Origin: an uncultured Planctomycetaceae bacterium
GTDB lineage: Bacteria > Planctomycetota > Planctomycetia > Pirellulales > Pirellulaceae
Assembly: GCA_903921945.1 (NCBI GenBank)
Contig: CAIXSC010000265.1
Location: 1 to 13,227, forward strand
DNA: 13,227 nt
Reading direction: 5' to 3'
Below are positions 1-8,121 of this stretch, one piece after another. Numbering within the stretch: the stretch's first letter is position 1; every line of letters begins with the position of its first letter. The notes under the pieces are model-generated. The model saw nothing but the letters and a program-made list of their open reading frames with translations. It had not been told where the DNA came from and ran no database searches. Position numbers and translations under genes: made by a program.

Positions 1-27
1 TAGCCTCGAATCGGTTGTTTTCGTGCG

Positions 28-314
28 CGGTTGTCATGCAGTGTTGGCAGGCACGGTTGCCATGAACGGTTGGCAGGCTCGCTTCGCATGCTCGGTTGCA
101 GGCACGGTTACCCCAACTGGTAGCCGTGCCAGGTTGTGGCCCAAGTTTGTGGCACTAGGTTACGGCGATAGGTTGTGGCCCTAGGTTACGTCGATAGGCT
201 GTGGCCCTAGGTTATGGCGATACGCTGTGGCCGAAACATTTTGGCGATCGGTCATGGCCACAGGATTTGGCTATCCGTTGTGGATTCATGCGGTGGCATA
301 AGGGGATGGCGGGA
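28..314. repeat. Degenerate 13-bp tandem array (26-bp higher-order period)
   Basis: About 22 consecutive units of 13 bp can be laid end to end from 28 to 314, with only single-base length slips (one 12-bp unit at 93-104, one extra base at 131, one 14-bp unit at 223-236). From 132 on the units read like GGTTGTGGCCCTA alternating with GGTTACGGCGATA, so the clearest period is 26 bp (171-196 against 197-222). The first part (28-130) uses related units such as CGGTTGCCATGAA and CGGTTGGCAGGCT, also alternating. A TGGC-like core is kept in most units. The period is not a multiple of 3 and no gene is supported here. There are no unique spacers, so this is not a CRISPR array. The function is unknown; it could be a protein-binding array or neutral slippage DNA. 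Confidence 0.85.
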
Positions 315-359
315 GAGCTATGAGCTAGCGGAACCGCCGTCATCAAAGGAGTTGAGGGG

Positions 360-1181
360 ATGAAGCCGACACTGAGCCAGGTTTGTTCGTTGCCGGCGGC
401 GTTCGCGGCCGACATTGAGGACTACGCAGCCGGCCAGTGCCGATGGTTGGAATTGTGGTTCACCAAACTGGAGAACCACCTTCGCAACCATTCGGTCGAT
501 GATGTGAAACGGCTCTTCGAACGGCTCGGAGTACGTGCGGCGGTCGCCAGCTATCAGGGCGGGCTGTTAACCAGCCAGGGGGAATCGCGGCGCGAAGCCT
601 GGGAGCTATTCGCTCGCAGGCTCGAGCTTTGCCGGGAACTGGACATCGGCACGCTTGTGGTGGCCTGCGATATTCCGCGACCGTTGACGCAGCAGGACCT
701 GGACCGCGCCCAAGCGTCGCTCGCCCAGATCGCGAAGGAGGCGGGGCAACGAGGGCGGCGCATCGCGCTCGAATTCCAAGCATCATCCGCCTTTGGCAAC
801 AATCTACAAACGGCCGCCGCGCTGGTCGGCGAGCTCGGCAGCCCTCACGTCGGTCTTTGTTTCGACGCGTTTCACTATTATGTCGGACCGAGCAAAGGCG
901 AGGATTTGGGATACCTGACGCGGGACAACCTGTTCCATGTGCAACTGTGCGATCTAGCGGACGTGCCCCGCGAGTTCGCCAGCGATAGCGATCGAATCCT
1001 GCCAGGAGATGGCGACATTCCACTCGGTCCGGTGCTCGAACACCTGCGTGCGATCGGCTATGAAGGCTGTGTGTCGGTCGAGATCATGAATCCGCAGTTG
1101 TGGCAAGTTCCGCCAAGGCAGTTTGGCGAGATCGCCCTCACCGCCCTGCGGAAACTACTTGGCCAAGCCGCGATGGTTTAA
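360..1181 (+). CDS. Sugar phosphate isomerase/epimerase-like TIM-barrel protein
   Basis: The 273-residue product has the size and motif order of the xylose-isomerase-like TIM-barrel (AP endonuclease 2 / IolE-type) family, which isomerises, epimerises or dehydrates sugars and inositols using a divalent metal. Visible candidate metal or catalytic residues lie at strand ends: E138 (ALEFQ), D169 and H172 (CFDAFHYY), H193 (FHVQLCD), D211-R212 with the GDG turn at 216-218, and E241 (SVEIMNP). There is no signal peptide, so it should be cytoplasmic. The ATG is preceded by GGAG at 348-351 with 8-base spacing, which supports this start. It lies 65 bp upstream of the cytochrome gene on the same strand and could be co-transcribed with it. 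The substrate cannot be read from sequence; 2-keto-myo-inositol, hydroxypyruvate and 3-keto-sugar chemistry are all known in the wider family. Confidence 0.88.
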   Translation: MKPTLSQVCSLPAAFAADIEDYAAGQCRWLELWFTKLENHLRNHSVDDVKRLFERLGVRAAVASYQGGLLTSQGESRREAWELFARRLELCRELDIGTLVVACDIPRPLTQQDLDRAQASLAQIAKEAGQRGRRIALEFQASSAFGNNLQTAAALVGELGSPHVGLCFDAFHYYVGPSKGEDLGYLTRDNLFHVQLCDLADVPREFASDSDRILPGDGDIPLGPVLEHLRAIGYEGCVSVEIMNPQLWQVPPRQFGEIALTALRKLLGQAAMV

Positions 1182-1246
1182 AGCATCGCTGCTCGTGTGG
1201 ACCGCCCGCGGGTCCGTGCCAGCAGCAGCGTTAGAAATACACGAGC

Positions 1247-3664
1247 ATGCAAAGTTTCATTCGCCAGGGATGCGTCGCGATTCTCGTAGGGGCACTCGCT
1301 GGGACGTTCGTGGCCAGCGCGCCGGCCGCGGAGGTGGGCGACCCGGCGTTGCCCGGCCATCATCCGCTCGCCCAGGCGGCGGCCGGATCGGTGCTCATGG
1401 CCGAGTTTCGCTGTGCCGCCTGCCACGACGGAATTCGCCGGGGAGCGTTCGAGGACAAAGCGGCGCCCGATTTGAGCCACGTCGGAGCGCGTGTTTCGCC
1501 CGAATACTTGCGACGCTATCTCGCCAATCCCCTCCAGACGCATGCCGGCACCACCATGCCGGATCTCTTGGCCGGCAAATCGGACGCCGAACGAAAAGAA
1601 ATCGCGGAAGCACTCACACACTTTCTGGTCGCTCAGTCGAAAACAAGTTTTGAACCGGCGGCCAAGCCAACCCCCGTCGATCGGCAGCAGGGCCAATCGC
1701 TGTTTCATGCCATCGGCTGCGTTGCCTGTCATGGCGCGAAACAGCCGCCTCCGGAAGCCCAGCCATCGCCGGCGCGGAATGACCTCGAGCCGGACGAAGA
1801 CGAATCGCCCCTGCTAGCGGCGAAAAAGAAGATTAAGCCGATATCCCTGTCACTGGGACACGTCGCCTCCAAGTACAGCCTTGCATCGCTCGCGGAGTTT
1901 CTCTTTCAACCTCTAAGTGTCCGTGTTTCGGGTCGCATGCCGGACATGAAACTGACTCCGGCCGAGTCCCGCGCGATCGCCGCTTACCTGATTGGCGAGG
2001 AATCGCCATTACCAGCGGCTTTAACCGTCGATCCCGTGCTCGCCGAGGCCGGCAAGAAGCAGTTTCAAGCCCTACGATGCGTGGCATGCCATGCGATGAA
2101 CGGCATGGCGGCGATGCCTACGGCCACACCGGTGAAGATCACCGAGTTCACTCGCGGTTGTTTGTCGCCCACGAGCGATCGGAGTCCACGTTTCTCGCTC
2201 GAGGCCCCACAAATTCAGGCGATCGTGGGGGCGCTGCGAGAGACGCCGGCTGTCGACTTGGATGAAGTGACGGTCGCCAAAACGCTGACCGCCTTTCGCT
2301 GTGTCGCTTGCCATGTGCGGAACGACTACGGAGGCGTGCATGACGCCCATAATCCGTATTTCGCAGGAAGCGAATTGAAACTGGGCGACGATGGCCGCAT
2401 TCCGCCTCCGCTCACCTTGATCGGCGCGAAGCTACAGCCCACTTGGCTGAAAAAGGTGCTCTTTGATGGTGAAAGCGTTCGGCATTATATGTCGACCCGC
2501 ATGCCCCAGTACGGCAACGCCAACCTGCATCACTTGCCGGCGCTCTTGAGTCGATTGGACGTCCTCCAGGGCCGCGAGTTAAAGATCCCGGCTCCTGAAA
2601 GTCGCGTGGCGAGCGAACGGGAACGGGAAAAGTTGCTTCGCCCCGCGGGCCGCGAATTGCTCGGGGATAAAGGACTCAACTGCGTCGCCTGCCACAATTT
2701 CAATGGCAAGGCCTCGCAAACCAATCAGGGTATCGATCTGTTGACCAGCTTTCCACGGCTGCAATCGGCGTGGTTCAACGCTTATGTGCGCAACCCGGGC
2801 GCCTTCCGGCCTCGAACCGTGATGCCGACCGCATGGCCCGACGGCGTCGCGACTCATAAGACCATCCTGGATGGCAACACCGATCTGCAGATCGAGGCGA
2901 TTTGGTATTACCTGTCGCTCGGGACTTCGGCCGCCGATCCCTCCGGGATTCGCGATATCGGCACCAGGCTGACGGTCGACAACTCGGCCAAGATCCATCG
3001 TGGTCGCAGCCGCGTCGCGGGCTATCGCGGGATCGCCGTCGGCCTGCCCGAACGTCTTCATTACGCCTTCAATGCGGAAACAGGCACACTGTCCGCGATT
3101 TGGCAAGGCGATTTCATCCAAGTGAATTGGAGCGGCCAGGGTTCGGGAAACTTCAATCCGATGAGCGAGCCTATCATGCTGGCCCAAGACGTTTCGTTCG
3201 CGGAAATCGCGGACGAGAACGCTGCTTGGCCCCTGTTACCTGTGATGACTCAAGAGGCGAAGGCAAACCCCAACCCGCTCTATCCGAAAAACGTCGGATA
3301 TCAATTCCGCGGCTATTACCTTGGCGAGTCCGCCATTCCGACCTTTCAATACCGTAGCGGCTCGGTCGAGATCGAAGACCGGTCGGTCGCGGCTGGCAGC
3401 GACGGTCAACGACAGCTCCAACGCCAGTTGCGATTTAAGTCGCCAACACCGCAAACGCTCTGGTTCCGGGCGCTCGCGGGAGAAATCACGCGCGAGTCCG
3501 AGCGCGTGTTTCGCAGTGGCCGGCTTCGCTTGACGATCCCTGACCGGGAAATCCGCATAAGAACGCTGCCGGGCGATTCCAAGCGGTCCGAAGTGCTCGT
3601 ACGTCTACCGCTTCCCCAGGGCGAATCCTCGCTGGAGTTACTCTATGAACCGCTCGCACGATAA
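1247..3664 (+). CDS. Secreted five-heme cytochrome c with C-terminal beta-rich domain
   Basis: The 805-residue product begins with a Sec signal peptide: hydrophobic core at about 9-24 and likely cleavage after APAA (28). Five CxxCH c-type heme sites follow at residues 56-60, 158-162, 278-282, 352-356 and 479-483. Met-Pro pairs at M104, M231, M419 and M526 are plausible sixth ligands for hemes 1, 2, 4 and 5; heme 3 has no equivalent at normal spacing. An acidic/lysine linker sits near 180-197. Residues from about 560 to the end form a heme-free region with a GYQFRGYYLG...PTFQY stretch that I associate with planctomycete cytochrome proteins but cannot name. The role is periplasmic or surface electron transfer. 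The start has only a weak ribosome site, but the next Met (51) would remove the signal peptide. The 3' end overlaps the propeller/ThuA gene by 20 bp, so the two are very probably co-expressed. Confidence 0.9.
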   Translation: MQSFIRQGCVAILVGALAGTFVASAPAAEVGDPALPGHHPLAQAAAGSVLMAEFRCAACHDGIRRGAFEDKAAPDLSHVGARVSPEYLRRYLANPLQTHAGTTMPDLLAGKSDAERKEIAEALTHFLVAQSKTSFEPAAKPTPVDRQQGQSLFHAIGCVACHGAKQPPPEAQPSPARNDLEPDEDESPLLAAKKKIKPISLSLGHVASKYSLASLAEFLFQPLSVRVSGRMPDMKLTPAESRAIAAYLIGEESPLPAALTVDPVLAEAGKKQFQALRCVACHAMNGMAAMPTATPVKITEFTRGCLSPTSDRSPRFSLEAPQIQAIVGALRETPAVDLDEVTVAKTLTAFRCVACHVRNDYGGVHDAHNPYFAGSELKLGDDGRIPPPLTLIGAKLQPTWLKKVLFDGESVRHYMSTRMPQYGNANLHHLPALLSRLDVLQGRELKIPAPESRVASEREREKLLRPAGRELLGDKGLNCVACHNFNGKASQTNQGIDLLTSFPRLQSAWFNAYVRNPGAFRPRTVMPTAWPDGVATHKTILDGNTDLQIEAIWYYLSLGTSAADPSGIRDIGTRLTVDNSAKIHRGRSRVAGYRGIAVGLPERLHYAFNAETGTLSAIWQGDFIQVNWSGQGSGNFNPMSEPIMLAQDVSFAEIADENAAWPLLPVMTQEAKANPNPLYPKNVGYQFRGYYLGESAIPTFQYRSGSVEIEDRSVAAGSDGQRQLQRQLRFKSPTPQTLWFRALAGEITRESERVFRSGRLRLTIPDREIRIRTLPGDSKRSEVLVRLPLPQGESSLELLYEPLAR

Positions 3665-6383
3665 AGCGATTTGTGGCCCAGTTGGTCCGCCTTGCGGCAA
3701 CGCAGCCTCGAGCGGTTCGCTGGCGGGACGCCGACCAGTTGCCAATGGCACGACACTAGGATGGTTCGCCGCCTGCCGACCGGCGAATATCGTTTGGCTG
3801 CTGGCTATGGCCATGGCGATGGCGATGGCGATGGCCGCGTTGGGGTTTGCCCAAGCCGCTCGAACCGTCATCGCCGAGGAGGTCGGCGAGCGTTGGGGCA
3901 CCGAGGAGCGGGAGCGGGAATACTACCCCATCGTAAGTATTCCGTTGCCCAAAGATACCGTCATCGAGGCTGGGGCGTTCGCCGTCTTGCCGGATCAACG
4001 TATTGCCGTTGGCACTCGGCATGGCGAGATCTTTATCATCCAGGGCGTCGACGACCCAAAGCCGGTTCCCTCCTTCCATCGCTTTGCTTCCGGACTGGAT
4101 GAAATCTTCGGACTGACATGGAAGGACAACGCGTTTCGCGTGACGCAGAGCTGCGAACTGACCCGAGTGAGCGATGCGAACGGCGATGGAGTCGCCGATC
4201 GGTTCGAGACGATTTCGGACGCATGGGGCTACGCGAACTATCACGAGTACGCCTTCGGCTCGAAGCCCGATGCTGAAGGCAATCAATTCGTCGCCCTCGG
4301 CCTGTCCGAGTCATACTATTCGCATGCGTGGAATCGCGGGTTCATCATGAAGGTCGCGCCGGACGGCAAGACGACCGCCTTCGCGAGCGGTCTCCGGAGC
4401 CCTGGCGGCATCGGCTTCGATGAGCACGGCGCGCTGTTTTACATCGAAAGCCAGGGACCATGGAACTGTTCTTGCAGCCTAAAGGCCGTGTCTCCCTCAA
4501 GTTTTCATGGCCATCCCGCCAGTTTTCATTGGTATCCGTACTCGCCTGAGCTCGGTCCAAAACCGGAAATGCCGATGTCGGGCAATCGCATTGTTACGGA
4601 AAAGAATCGAGTCAAACAGTTGGTACCTTATGCGGTGGTTTTCCCCTACATCCGCATGGGACGCTCGATCACCGGATTCAACGTGAATCGAACGCAAGGC
4701 AAGTTCGGCCCGTTCGAGAATCAACTGTTTCTCGGCGACTATACGCAGTCCATTCTGATGCGCGCAACCACCGAGCAGGTCAACGGCGTATGGCAGGGGG
4801 CATGCTATCCATTTCGCGAAGGGCTCGCGACTGGCATCCTCAATGTCGAATTCACACCAGGTGGAAAGCTGTTATGCGGGGGCACCAACCGCGGCTGGCC
4901 CGTCCGCGGAATCAAATCGTTCGCCCTGGAACGTGTCGAATGGAGCGGCCGCATGCCATTCGAGATCCAACGTATCACGATCGAACCCGATGGGTTCAAA
5001 CTGGCCTTTACCAAAGCCGTTGAGCCGGCATCGGGCGGCTCGCCCGAAACCTACGCCGTGTCCGCTTTCACGCATCCCTATCACGGAGGCTATGGCGGCC
5101 CGGAGATCGAACAGCACAAGCCTGCCGTGAAACGAGTGATGCTCGCCGCGGATCGCATGTCCGCCAAGATTTCATTGGAGAATCTCCAACGTGGATTCGT
5201 CTATGAATTCAACCTCGCCGGTCTGCGGTCGAGCGACCAGGAACCGTTATTGCATCGGAACGCCTTTTACACTGTCAACGAGATCCCGGCGACACCGGCC
5301 GAGAGCGCTAAGACTGCCCATCCAGGCGGTTCGACGAGTGCGGCGACCACGCCGAGTGCCAACGTGGTCAGCGGAGCGAATGCGGGGGGCGCTACGAATC
5401 CAGGTAGCACGGGTGTCGCCGCGCATCCCGTTCCCGAGAGTCCGTTGTGGCTCACGTATCGCGGAGAAACGGGGCCGGGCAAGGGCAAGCATGTTGTACT
5501 GATTGCGGCGGATCAGGAGTACCGCAGCGAGTATTCAATGCCGATGCTGGCGCGGCTGCTGGCGAAGCACCATGGCTTTCACACCACCGTGTTGTTCAGC
5601 CTGAACCAAAACAACGACGTTGATCCGACTCAGAAGATTCGCTGGGAAGACAAGGCGATCACTCACAACATTCCCGGGCTTGAACACCTGGAAAAATGTG
5701 ATCTTGTCATTCTATTCAGCCGGCTGATCACCCTGCCGCCGGAGCAGCTCAAGCACATTTATCGCTATCTGGATTCGGGCAAGCCGATCATCGGCATCCG
5801 CACCGCGAACCACGGTTTTATTGGTTTCGACTACCAGTTGAATGGCAAACGGATCGATTTCGGGGAAGCGGTGCTCGGCGGCTCCTTCCGAAACCACCAT
5901 GGTCGTTGGCAGCAAGATTCCACTCGCGGCATGATTGTCGAGCAGAACAAAAGCCACCCTGTTCTCCGGGGTGTTCGGGACATCTGGGGCACCTCGGACG
6001 TCTATCGCACGTACAAGGAAGGCGGCAGTCTGCCCGACGGTTGCTTGCCGCTGGTGGATGGCCAACCGCTTGTGGGACGGAAGCCCGACGACGCGGTCAA
6101 CGAGAAACTGATTCCACTGCCCGTCGCCTGGGTCAAGCATTGGACTGGCAACACCGGCAAGACCGCGCGTGTCTTCCATGTGACGATGGGCAGCGCGCAG
6201 GATTTCCAGAGCGATGGATTGCGTCGCATGACAGTCAACGCGGCCTACTGGTGCCTTCAGATGGAAACCGACATCACCGAAAACTCGCGTATGGATATCG
6301 TCGGACCCTACGATCCGCCCGACAGCGGGTTCGCCTATGCCCGGCTGAAGATCGTGCCACGCAAGCCGGAGTTTTACAAATAG
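3645..6383 (+). CDS. Exported beta-propeller / ThuA-domain fusion protein
   Basis: The 912-residue product has an unusually long N-region (about 47 residues), a hydrophobic segment at 48-70 made of alternating Ala-Met, and a likely signal cleavage near 71. Residues about 95-430 resemble the PQQ-sugar-dehydrogenase-like beta-propellers common in planctomycetes, with a calcium-loop motif DANGDGVADRFE at 177-188. Residues about 440-545 look like an Ig-type sandwich. A Pro/Ala/Ser/Gly/Thr linker (about 546-600) leads into a ThuA (trehalose-utilisation-like, glutamine-amidotransferase-fold) domain at about 613-875. ThuA landmarks are GIRTANHGF at 717-725, GGSFRNHHGRW at 745-755, HPVLRGV at 771-777 and FHVTMGS at 844-850. 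The ATG overlaps the cytochrome gene and has GGAG at 3634-3637, seven bases upstream, so translational coupling is likely. A role in extracytoplasmic sugar oxidation or cleavage is inferred, not shown. Confidence 0.88.
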   Translation: MNRSHDKAICGPVGPPCGNAASSGSLAGRRPVANGTTLGWFAACRPANIVWLLAMAMAMAMAMAALGFAQAARTVIAEEVGERWGTEEREREYYPIVSIPLPKDTVIEAGAFAVLPDQRIAVGTRHGEIFIIQGVDDPKPVPSFHRFASGLDEIFGLTWKDNAFRVTQSCELTRVSDANGDGVADRFETISDAWGYANYHEYAFGSKPDAEGNQFVALGLSESYYSHAWNRGFIMKVAPDGKTTAFASGLRSPGGIGFDEHGALFYIESQGPWNCSCSLKAVSPSSFHGHPASFHWYPYSPELGPKPEMPMSGNRIVTEKNRVKQLVPYAVVFPYIRMGRSITGFNVNRTQGKFGPFENQLFLGDYTQSILMRATTEQVNGVWQGACYPFREGLATGILNVEFTPGGKLLCGGTNRGWPVRGIKSFALERVEWSGRMPFEIQRITIEPDGFKLAFTKAVEPASGGSPETYAVSAFTHPYHGGYGGPEIEQHKPAVKRVMLAADRMSAKISLENLQRGFVYEFNLAGLRSSDQEPLLHRNAFYTVNEIPATPAESAKTAHPGGSTSAATTPSANVVSGANAGGATNPGSTGVAAHPVPESPLWLTYRGETGPGKGKHVVLIAADQEYRSEYSMPMLARLLAKHHGFHTTVLFSLNQNNDVDPTQKIRWEDKAITHNIPGLEHLEKCDLVILFSRLITLPPEQLKHIYRYLDSGKPIIGIRTANHGFIGFDYQLNGKRIDFGEAVLGGSFRNHHGRWQQDSTRGMIVEQNKSHPVLRGVRDIWGTSDVYRTYKEGGSLPDGCLPLVDGQPLVGRKPDDAVNEKLIPLPVAWVKHWTGNTGKTARVFHVTMGSAQDFQSDGLRRMTVNAAYWCLQMETDITENSRMDIVGPYDPPDSGFAYARLKIVPRKPEFYK
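3804..3836 (+). repeat. In-frame hexanucleotide repeat in the signal peptide
   Basis: Five 6-bp units (GCTATG, GCCATG, then GCGATG three times) followed by GCC encode (Ala-Met)x5-Ala at residues 54-64 of the propeller/ThuA protein. The run forms most of the hydrophobic core of its export signal. Each unit gained or lost would change the core by two residues without a frameshift. Confidence 0.85.
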
Positions 6384-6573
6384 GAACGAGGACGTGGGCC
6401 ACGCGGATCTCGTTCCGGTCGACCCGCGCCGCGCGGAGGACAGCCGCGACAGCAGGGCTGCATCATCGGACCAAAGCGAGCGGCGGATCCCGGACTGCGG
6501 GGCGATTCGCGGGCGACCGCGCCGACGCCCGTTTCGCCGGCAATTTGCGGCTCCAGGAAAACGTTGGTCAATG

Positions 6574-6602
6574 TTGATGCGTTGATCGCCGAAACTTAGA
6601 CT
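6574..6602 (+). promoter_or_regulatory. Weak sigma70-like promoter candidate for DUF1501 gene
   Basis: TTGATG at 6574-6579 and TAGACT at 6597-6602 are separated by exactly 17 bp. Each box matches the bacterial consensus at 4 of 6 positions. It lies 84 bp upstream of the preferred DUF1501 start. Such matches occur by chance, and planctomycete promoter consensus is poorly known, so this is only a candidate. Confidence 0.22.
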
Positions 6603-6674
6603 AGGCGAACTCGTGAGGCCGTCGGCCTGACGGGGCCTGTTATCGGAATGGCCAATTTGGGCGAGCGCGAAGGC

Positions 6675-6680
6675 GGGGGA
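6675..6680 (+). promoter_or_regulatory. Ribosome binding site deciding the DUF1501 start
   Basis: GGGGGA lies 6 bases before the ATG at 6687. The alternative in-frame ATG at 6648 has only GGA directly abutting it, with no usable spacing. This favours 6687 as the start. Confidence 0.5.
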
Positions 6681-6686
6681 AGCATC

Positions 6687-8084
6687 ATGCTGCGAATCAC
6701 ACGAGGCCGTGGAATCCGGCGGCGCGATTTTTTGACGCTGGGGTCGCTTGGGCTCGCGGGTTTGGCCGTCGATTGCCTGGCCGGTCGGCTCGCCGCGTCA
6801 CCGGAATCCGAGTCGCTGTTGCGAACCGGCCGGTCGGTTGTGTTTTTGTTCCAGCAAGGCGGGCCGAGCCAGTTCGAGACTTTTGACCCGAAGCCCAATG
6901 CGCCGGACGGAGTGCGGACAGTTCGCGGCGTCATCGAAACCAAATTGCCCGGCGTTCATTTCGGCGACACCATGAGCCGCCTGGCGCGGCTTGCTGATCG
7001 TCTGACGTTGGTGCGGTCCTTCCAGACGAACAATGGCGGCCATAACATCCAGCCGATCGTCGGTCCTGATTCGCTGAACGCGAACATCGGTTCCTTGTAT
7101 TCCCGCGTCGCCGGAGCCACTCGATCCGATTCCGGAATGCCGACGAACACGGTGATCTTCCCCGACGCGGTGTGCAAGGACGTGCTCAAAGGTCGAGCTC
7201 GCGGCGACATCGCGGCGACGGGCGGTCTGGGCAGCGTTTACGCGCCGTTCATTCCTGGCGCCGACGGGCAGTTGCAAAAAGACATGCGACTCAGCCTGCC
7301 CAAGAACACCTTGACGGCGCGAACGGAGTTGGCCGCCCAACTGGACACGCTCAATCGGGCGCTCGAGCAGTCGCCGGAATTCAAGATGCTGAATCATTTG
7401 CAGCGGCAAGCGTACCAGGTGCTGCTGAGTGGCGGAGTGGCCGACGCGCTCGATCTGTCGAAGGAGGATCCCCGCGTCGTGGCGCGGTATGACACGGCCG
7501 CGTACACGCGGCCAGACGGTTGGAGCAAGGCGGCGCGGGGCCGAGCGGGGATGTACACCGGGCACGCCAAGGCGATCGGAAAACAACTGCTGATGGCCCG
7601 TCGTTTATGCGAGGCGGGTTGCGGTTTCGTGACGATTCACGCCGGATACGATGGCGTGTGGGATATGCACGCCGACGGCAACAATCTCAACATGGTCGAT
7701 GGCATGGAAGCGGTCGGGCCGAGCTTCGACCATGCTGTGGCGGCGTTCATCGAAGATATTGAATCCCGCGGGCTGGCCGACAAGATCTTGCTCGTCGCGA
7801 CTGGTGAGATGGGAAGAACCCCGCGGCTCAACAAAAACGGCGGCCGCGATCACTGGGGCAAGCTCGCGCCGCTACTGCTCTACGGCGGCGGACTGCGGGG
7901 CGGGCAAGTGATTGGCCAATCGACTCGCGATGGCGGCGAACCGATTGCCGAGCCGATCGGGCCGCGTCATTTGATCGCGACGATCCTGCAGTCGCTCCTG
8001 AATCATGGCCAACTGCGTTTGGCTCCGGCCTTCGGCACCGTGTCGCGGCTTACCGATCATCCGCCGATTCCGGATTTGATCTAA
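6687..8084 (+). CDS. DUF1501 family protein with Tat signal
   Basis: The 465-residue product starts with a twin-arginine signal: RRRDFL at 11-16, then a hydrophobic stretch at about 17-34. It therefore should be folded in the cytoplasm and exported by Tat. The body matches DUF1501, a family very abundant in planctomycetes and related in fold to the alkaline phosphatase/sulfatase superfamily. Landmarks are GGPSQFETFDPKP at 58-70, GGHN at 117-120, TIHAGYDGVWDMH at 316-328 and GEMGRTPRLNKNGGRDHW at 373-390; His and Asp residues in these could bind metal. The length is normal for the family. An in-frame ATG at 6648 would add 13 residues but has a poorer ribosome site. No enzymatic activity has been firmly assigned to this family as far as I know. 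It follows the cytochrome and propeller/ThuA genes on the same strand, a common planctomycete neighbourhood type. Confidence 0.9.
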   Translation: MLRITRGRGIRRRDFLTLGSLGLAGLAVDCLAGRLAASPESESLLRTGRSVVFLFQQGGPSQFETFDPKPNAPDGVRTVRGVIETKLPGVHFGDTMSRLARLADRLTLVRSFQTNNGGHNIQPIVGPDSLNANIGSLYSRVAGATRSDSGMPTNTVIFPDAVCKDVLKGRARGDIAATGGLGSVYAPFIPGADGQLQKDMRLSLPKNTLTARTELAAQLDTLNRALEQSPEFKMLNHLQRQAYQVLLSGGVADALDLSKEDPRVVARYDTAAYTRPDGWSKAARGRAGMYTGHAKAIGKQLLMARRLCEAGCGFVTIHAGYDGVWDMHADGNNLNMVDGMEAVGPSFDHAVAAFIEDIESRGLADKILLVATGEMGRTPRLNKNGGRDHWGKLAPLLLYGGGLRGGQVIGQSTRDGGEPIAEPIGPRHLIATILQSLLNHGQLRLAPAFGTVSRLTDHPPIPDLI

Positions 8085-8086
8085 CG

Positions 8087-8121
8087 GGGACGGGTAGGCG
8101 AGGCAACTCGACGAGCGTCCC
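8087..8121. terminator. Inverted repeat between convergent genes (candidate bidirectional terminator)
   Basis: GGGACG at 8087-8092 pairs with CGTCCC at 8116-8121. Inside lies a second stem, CGAG at 8099-8102 with CTCG at 8107-8110, closing a GCAA (GNRA-type) tetraloop. The structure spans the 36-bp space between the stop of DUF1501 and the stop of UDG. No T-tract follows on either strand, so intrinsic termination is uncertain. Confidence 0.35.

Larger units (their letters stand above)
6384..6686. other. 303-bp gap between propeller/ThuA and DUF1501 genes
   Basis: No gene is supported here; the short open frames on both strands have arginine/proline/glycine-rich, shadow-like composition. Bases 6616-6628 form a short hairpin (AGGCC, 3-base loop, GGCCT), and an alternative pairing CCGTC/GACGG is possible at 6619-6633. 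No U-tract terminator is visible after the stop at 6383. A weak promoter candidate lies at 6574-6602, suggesting that the DUF1501 gene may have its own transcript. Confidence 0.6.

Noticed and set aside
28..314. CRISPR array or plasmid-type iterons
   Set aside because: Units are 13 bp with no unique spacers and no cas genes nearby; no replication-initiator gene or AT-rich origin region is seen.
1199..1215. Hairpin GGACC/GGTCC between the isomerase and cytochrome genes as a terminator
   Set aside because: Only a 5-bp stem with no T-tract; too weak to separate two closely spaced same-strand genes.
6374..6585. Small open frames on both strands in the gap before DUF1501
   Set aside because: Arg/Pro/Gly-rich composition, no ribosome site and no family resemblance; not distinguishable from chance in GC-rich DNA.
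6798..7586. 262-residue minus-strand open frame inside DUF1501
   Set aside because: Arg/Gln-rich antisense shadow of a well-supported gene.
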